Source: Bacteroidales bacterium (GTDB taxonomy: Bacteria > Bacteroidota > Bacteroidia > Bacteroidales > Marinilabiliaceae). From it: a stretch of DNA of 64,000 nt. The translations under genes and the position numbers were made by a program. Positions 60,900 through 64,000 of the stretch are shown in pieces. The stretch spans positions 124,001 through 188,000 of the forward strand of contig SUWW01000001.1 of the NCBI GenBank assembly GCA_015061285.1, in the 5' to 3' direction. Position 1 is the stretch's first letter; each line of letters starts with the position of its first letter. The notes beneath the pieces were generated by a model. The model had not been told where the DNA came from, did no database searches, and worked only from the letters and a program-made list of their open reading frames with translations.

Positions 60900-63800
60900 A
60901 TGATAAAACCTACGTCTATTGTTTCGGTGCTGACTATGTGCACCGCAATGTCGATAGCTTCTGCTACGACCACCGACATAAAGATACTCGACATAAATAA
61001 TGGCCTTTCCGACAACTTCGTAAGCAGCATTTGCCACGATGCTAATGGTTATATGTGGTTTGCTACAGAATTGGGAGCAAATCGTTTCGATGGCAGCAAA
61101 TTCACTTCATACTACAAAGGTCATATCAACGGCAACGAGCTCAACCGAGTAATTGCTACGGAGAGCACTGTATATATAGCCACACAACGCTACGGACTTT
61201 CGGTATTCGACTGCAACAACGAAACGTTTAGCAGCTTCAACCACGAAAATGGAGCTATCACAGCCAACGACATAACCGATTTGTGCGCTGATAGCAATGG
61301 CAACGTATGGATTTCGTACTACTGGGAAGGTTTCGACTGTCTCAACTCCACCACCAACATAATCACCCACTATTCCGTAGACAATCTGCGCGGACTTGGC
61401 AGCAATCAAATCTGGACTATAAAAGCCGACCACAATTTGATATACATAGGTCACGTAGATGCTGGCCTTTCGGTAGTAAACATAGCCACTCATGAGGTGA
61501 AGAACTACCGCTACATACGCAACGACGACAACTCGTTACCATCGGACCAAATCTACGCCATACTGCCAGACACACGCGAAGGCATTTGGCTTGGCACTGA
61601 TGGAGGCTTAGCATATTTTGTAAATGGGCAATTCACGCGTGTGAGCCAGATAAAAGGGCGTGTAAAATGCATGAAGCAGATGCCCGATGGCAGTCTGTGG
61701 GTTGGCGTAGAAAATGGGGGTGTCAGTGTAGTGCGAACAAACGGCATTTTCACGTCTATAGACGACTTAGAAATAGAAAAGCTCCCCATCGAAGCACTCA
61801 ACAACATAACCATAAGCGACATCGATGTCGACCAATATGGCAACACGTGGTTAGCTACGTTCGGCAGCGGCGTATATTTCATTAGCAATCGTGAAAAGGC
61901 AATAAAGCAATGGAATCGGGCGTCGGGCGAGCTAAGTTGGCGCGTTGCTTGGGGCATAACCTCTACGAGCGATGGTTGCATTTGGGTTGGTACAGATGGT
62001 CGAGGCTTCGACATTTTCAAAGATGGTCATAGAATAGACCACCTCGACACCTCCAACAGTCATCTGTCCGACAATGCTATACTTTCTGCCACTACCGATT
62101 CTGATGGCAACATTTGGGCTGGAACGTTTCAGGGAGGTCTCAACTTTTGCGCTGCAGGAAGTCACTCTTTTAGTCGTGTCGCGCTTACGGCCGATGCTGT
62201 CGACATTCGTGCTATTATGCAAGATTCTACTACTATGTATGTAGCCTCCAACAATGGACTTTTCTGTCTCGATAGACACACTCATCAAATAAAGCAACAT
62301 ATCACACAACAAAATAGCGTTTTGCGCGACAATTTGGTTCGTGCCGTAGCTGTCGATAGCAAAGGATACATTTGGATAGGCACATTCGGTCAAGGCATCA
62401 CCATTATCAATCCCAAAGATCCTACGCAGAGTATTGCATTCATATCAGATGAAAACTTCATTTCGAACACCATTTACCACATAATTCGCGATAGCAAAAA
62501 CCGCATGTGGGTTGCTACTGGAAATGGCGTTGTAGTATTCGAAGATGGCCAATACGAAAATTTCACTCAACTTAAGATTAACGGCGTAATAGCCTACGGA
62601 CTTGTAGAGGGCAACAATGGACAAATCTGGGTTAGCACCAACAAAGGTCTCTCTTGCATCGACCTTCAAAATCAAAGCATCAGTCATTTCGATCATCGCG
62701 ATGGGCTACCGCGTGGCATTTTCCATGGTGGCGCTGTAACTACGGGCATTGATGGTACGATATATTTTGGCTCTGAAAACGGTGTGGCTATCGTTTCGCC
62801 TAACCTAAACAACTATCATATAGATATACCCAAACCACACATTACAGGATTTCATGTGTATGGCGAGAGTGCGTTCCCCGAAACCATCGCCGCTACGCAC
62901 AATATCTTCCTCGAGCATACCGACAATACTTTCTCTATAGAGTTCAACGTGATGAATTACGCTCTTGCCGATGTAGTAGAATTTTCGTGCAAACTCGATG
63001 GCTTCGACGAGCGTTGGCATACGGTGCATCAAAGCAATGAAGTGACTTACAGAAATGTGCCTTATGGCAAATACACCTATCGCGTCAGAGTGAGAATACG
63101 AAATGGAGAATGGGGCATCGAAGAGGCTTCGCTTCCTATAACCATCTACCCTCCCCTATGGCTCACTTGGTGGGCTAAGCTATTATATATCATAATGTTT
63201 ATTGGATTAGTATGGCTACTTTTCAATATATATAATAGACACATAACTCTATCTCATACCCTCGATTTGGAACGCGAAAAAAATATGCGCCAGAAGATGC
63301 TCGACGACGAGCGTCAACGCTTTTTCACCAACATGACGCATGAACTTCGCACGCCTCTCACTCTCATACTTGGTCCTCTCGAAGATCTCAAAAACGACAC
63401 TCAAATACCTTTGCGTCAAGCAAATAAAATCGTACTTATATACAATAGTGCATTGAAACTATTGGGTCTCATAAATAGACTTCTCGACTTCCGTAAAACT
63501 GAATTGCAAAAGCAATCTCTTTGCGTAAAAAACGGCAATATAATACGCATAATCAACGAAATAGTAACGCCCTACAAAGAGCTCAACCGCAATCGCGACC
63601 TTACTTATTCGTTACACATATCACCCTCTGTGCCTCAACAAATGCTGTTCGACGCCGATGTCATACAAACCACGGTAAACAACCTTCTATCGAATGCTGT
63701 GAAGTATACAAAGCAAGGAAGCATTTCCGTCTCTCTCGACACCACAACGACAGCCAATGGACAACAGCTCAAAATCAGCGTTGCCGATAGTGGCATCGGC

Positions 63801-64000
63801 ATACCAGAATATGCATTACCACATATATTCGAGCGATTCTACCAAGTGGAAGATAGCGACCACCACACCTCGGGCACTGGCATTGGTCTGGCGCTTGTTA
63901 GCAACCTCGTCAAGCTGCATAGTGGAGAAATTAAGGTCGACAGCCAAGTTGGCGTAGGCACCACGTTCACTATATACATTCCCATACGCAGCGAATTTGA
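60900..64000 (+). CDS. Hybrid two-component system sensor (HTCS), 3'-truncated by window edge
   Basis: The frame starting at ATG 60900 stays open for 1033 codons to the window end. After a signal peptide (cleavage near ASA, residue 21) come about a dozen Reg_prop beta-propeller repeats (NGLSDNFVSSICHDANGYMW, DQIYAILPDTREGIWLGT and similar), a Y_Y_Y domain (about 650-750), a membrane segment near residue 760, a HisKA domain with His814 in MTHELRTPLTLI, and an ATPase domain with NNLLSNAVKYT, VADSGIGIP and GTGIGLALVSNLV. The receiver and AraC-type DNA-binding domains expected in this family lie beyond the edge. It diverges from the TonB receptor/YfiR pair. Confidence 0.93.
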   Translation, partial: MIKPTSIVSVLTMCTAMSIASATTTDIKILDINNGLSDNFVSSICHDANGYMWFATELGANRFDGSKFTSYYKGHINGNELNRVIATESTVYIATQRYGLSVFDCNNETFSSFNHENGAITANDITDLCADSNGNVWISYYWEGFDCLNSTTNIITHYSVDNLRGLGSNQIWTIKADHNLIYIGHVDAGLSVVNIATHEVKNYRYIRNDDNSLPSDQIYAILPDTREGIWLGTDGGLAYFVNGQFTRVSQIKGRVKCMKQMPDGSLWVGVENGGVSVVRTNGIFTSIDDLEIEKLPIEALNNITISDIDVDQYGNTWLATFGSGVYFISNREKAIKQWNRASGELSWRVAWGITSTSDGCIWVGTDGRGFDIFKDGHRIDHLDTSNSHLSDNAILSATTDSDGNIWAGTFQGGLNFCAAGSHSFSRVALTADAVDIRAIMQDSTTMYVASNNGLFCLDRHTHQIKQHITQQNSVLRDNLVRAVAVDSKGYIWIGTFGQGITIINPKDPTQSIAFISDENFISNTIYHIIRDSKNRMWVATGNGVVVFEDGQYENFTQLKINGVIAYGLVEGNNGQIWVSTNKGLSCIDLQNQSISHFDHRDGLPRGIFHGGAVTTGIDGTIYFGSENGVAIVSPNLNNYHIDIPKPHITGFHVYGESAFPETIAATHNIFLEHTDNTFSIEFNVMNYALADVVEFSCKLDGFDERWHTVHQSNEVTYRNVPYGKYTYRVRVRIRNGEWGIEEASLPITIYPPLWLTWWAKLLYIIMFIGLVWLLFNIYNRHITLSHTLDLEREKNMRQKMLDDERQRFFTNMTHELRTPLTLILGPLEDLKNDTQIPLRQANKIVLIYNSALKLLGLINRLLDFRKTELQKQSLCVKNGNIIRIINEIVTPYKELNRNRDLTYSLHISPSVPQQMLFDADVIQTTVNNLLSNAVKYTKQGSISVSLDTTTTANGQQLKISVADSGIGIPEYALPHIFERFYQVEDSDHHTSGTGIGLALVSNLVKLHSGEIKVDSQVGVGTTFTIYIPIRSEF

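Overview
The window is chromosomal DNA from a member of the Bacteroidales (phylum Bacteroidota). Four things point there. There is a SusC/SusD-type glycan operon and a hybrid two-component regulator with a Reg_prop/Y_Y_Y sensor. The phylum-typical TAnnTTTG promoter box recurs before rpmH, tRNA-Gly, fabD, the PadR gene and others. Many lipoproteins and DUF families (DUF6057, DUF4369, DUF6261-like) are Bacteroidota hallmarks. The dispersed palindromes and A/T-rich tandem repeats between genes are of a style often seen in this order. Genus cannot be fixed from this window.

Layout. 1-13 kb: the 3' end of a DUF6261-like gene, a dense cluster of palindromic repeats, a prolyl oligopeptidase lipoprotein, a very large 2-hydroxyacyl-CoA dehydratase activase-type protein, bioB, pyrF bracketed by short repeats, and an orphan MCP-like receptor. 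13-19 kb: rpmH, a PASTA-domain protein and an RluD-type pseudouridine synthase. Then comes an AT-rich islet of small secreted proteins and broken genes. It is bounded by a 23-bp direct repeat of the rluD 3' end. A Sel1-repeat protein follows. 19-26 kb: a PiT phosphate transporter with a PhoU-like tail, a response regulator/histidine kinase pair, a small membrane protein and PPi-dependent phosphofructokinase.

26-34 kb is the most mosaic stretch. A type III restriction-modification pair (res, mod) with a structured mod leader and a 5'-truncated DUF4143 gene lies between two 34-bp copies of the pfp terminator. The truncated gene overlaps a 23-bp minisatellite. A PadR/PspC pair follows, and then a diverged third copy of the boundary repeat lies directly before a RecA-like protein whose Walker A lysine is arginine.

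34-46 kb is a glycan-utilisation region. It has a secreted GH16 beta-glucanase facing a leftward set made of SusC, SusD, a SusE/F-like lipoprotein with an internal duplication, a DUF4369 lipoprotein, a DUF6057 membrane protein and a beta-propeller lipoprotein with a CxxCH motif. 46-55 kb: tRNA-Gly(CCC), then rsmG, an ECF sigma factor and a glycosyltransferase on the minus strand. On the plus strand is a surface-polysaccharide operon: KdsD/KpsF-type isomerase, CMP-sugar synthetase, two GT2 enzymes, a hexapeptide acyltransferase, an EpsG/Wzy-like polymerase, and then an unrelated PD-(D/E)xK-like protein. 55-64 kb: fabD, a degenerate fold-type IV aminotransferase-like gene, and a YfiR-family protein with a TonB-dependent receptor. 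These are divergent from a hybrid two-component sensor cut by the window end.

The best candidates for something undescribed are the Walker-A-altered RecA paralogue next to repeat-bounded cassettes, the terminator-flanked restriction-modification island with its possible leader switch, the rluD-end islet, and the YfiR/TonB-receptor/HTCS locus. All functional calls come from reading the sequence; no database search was run.
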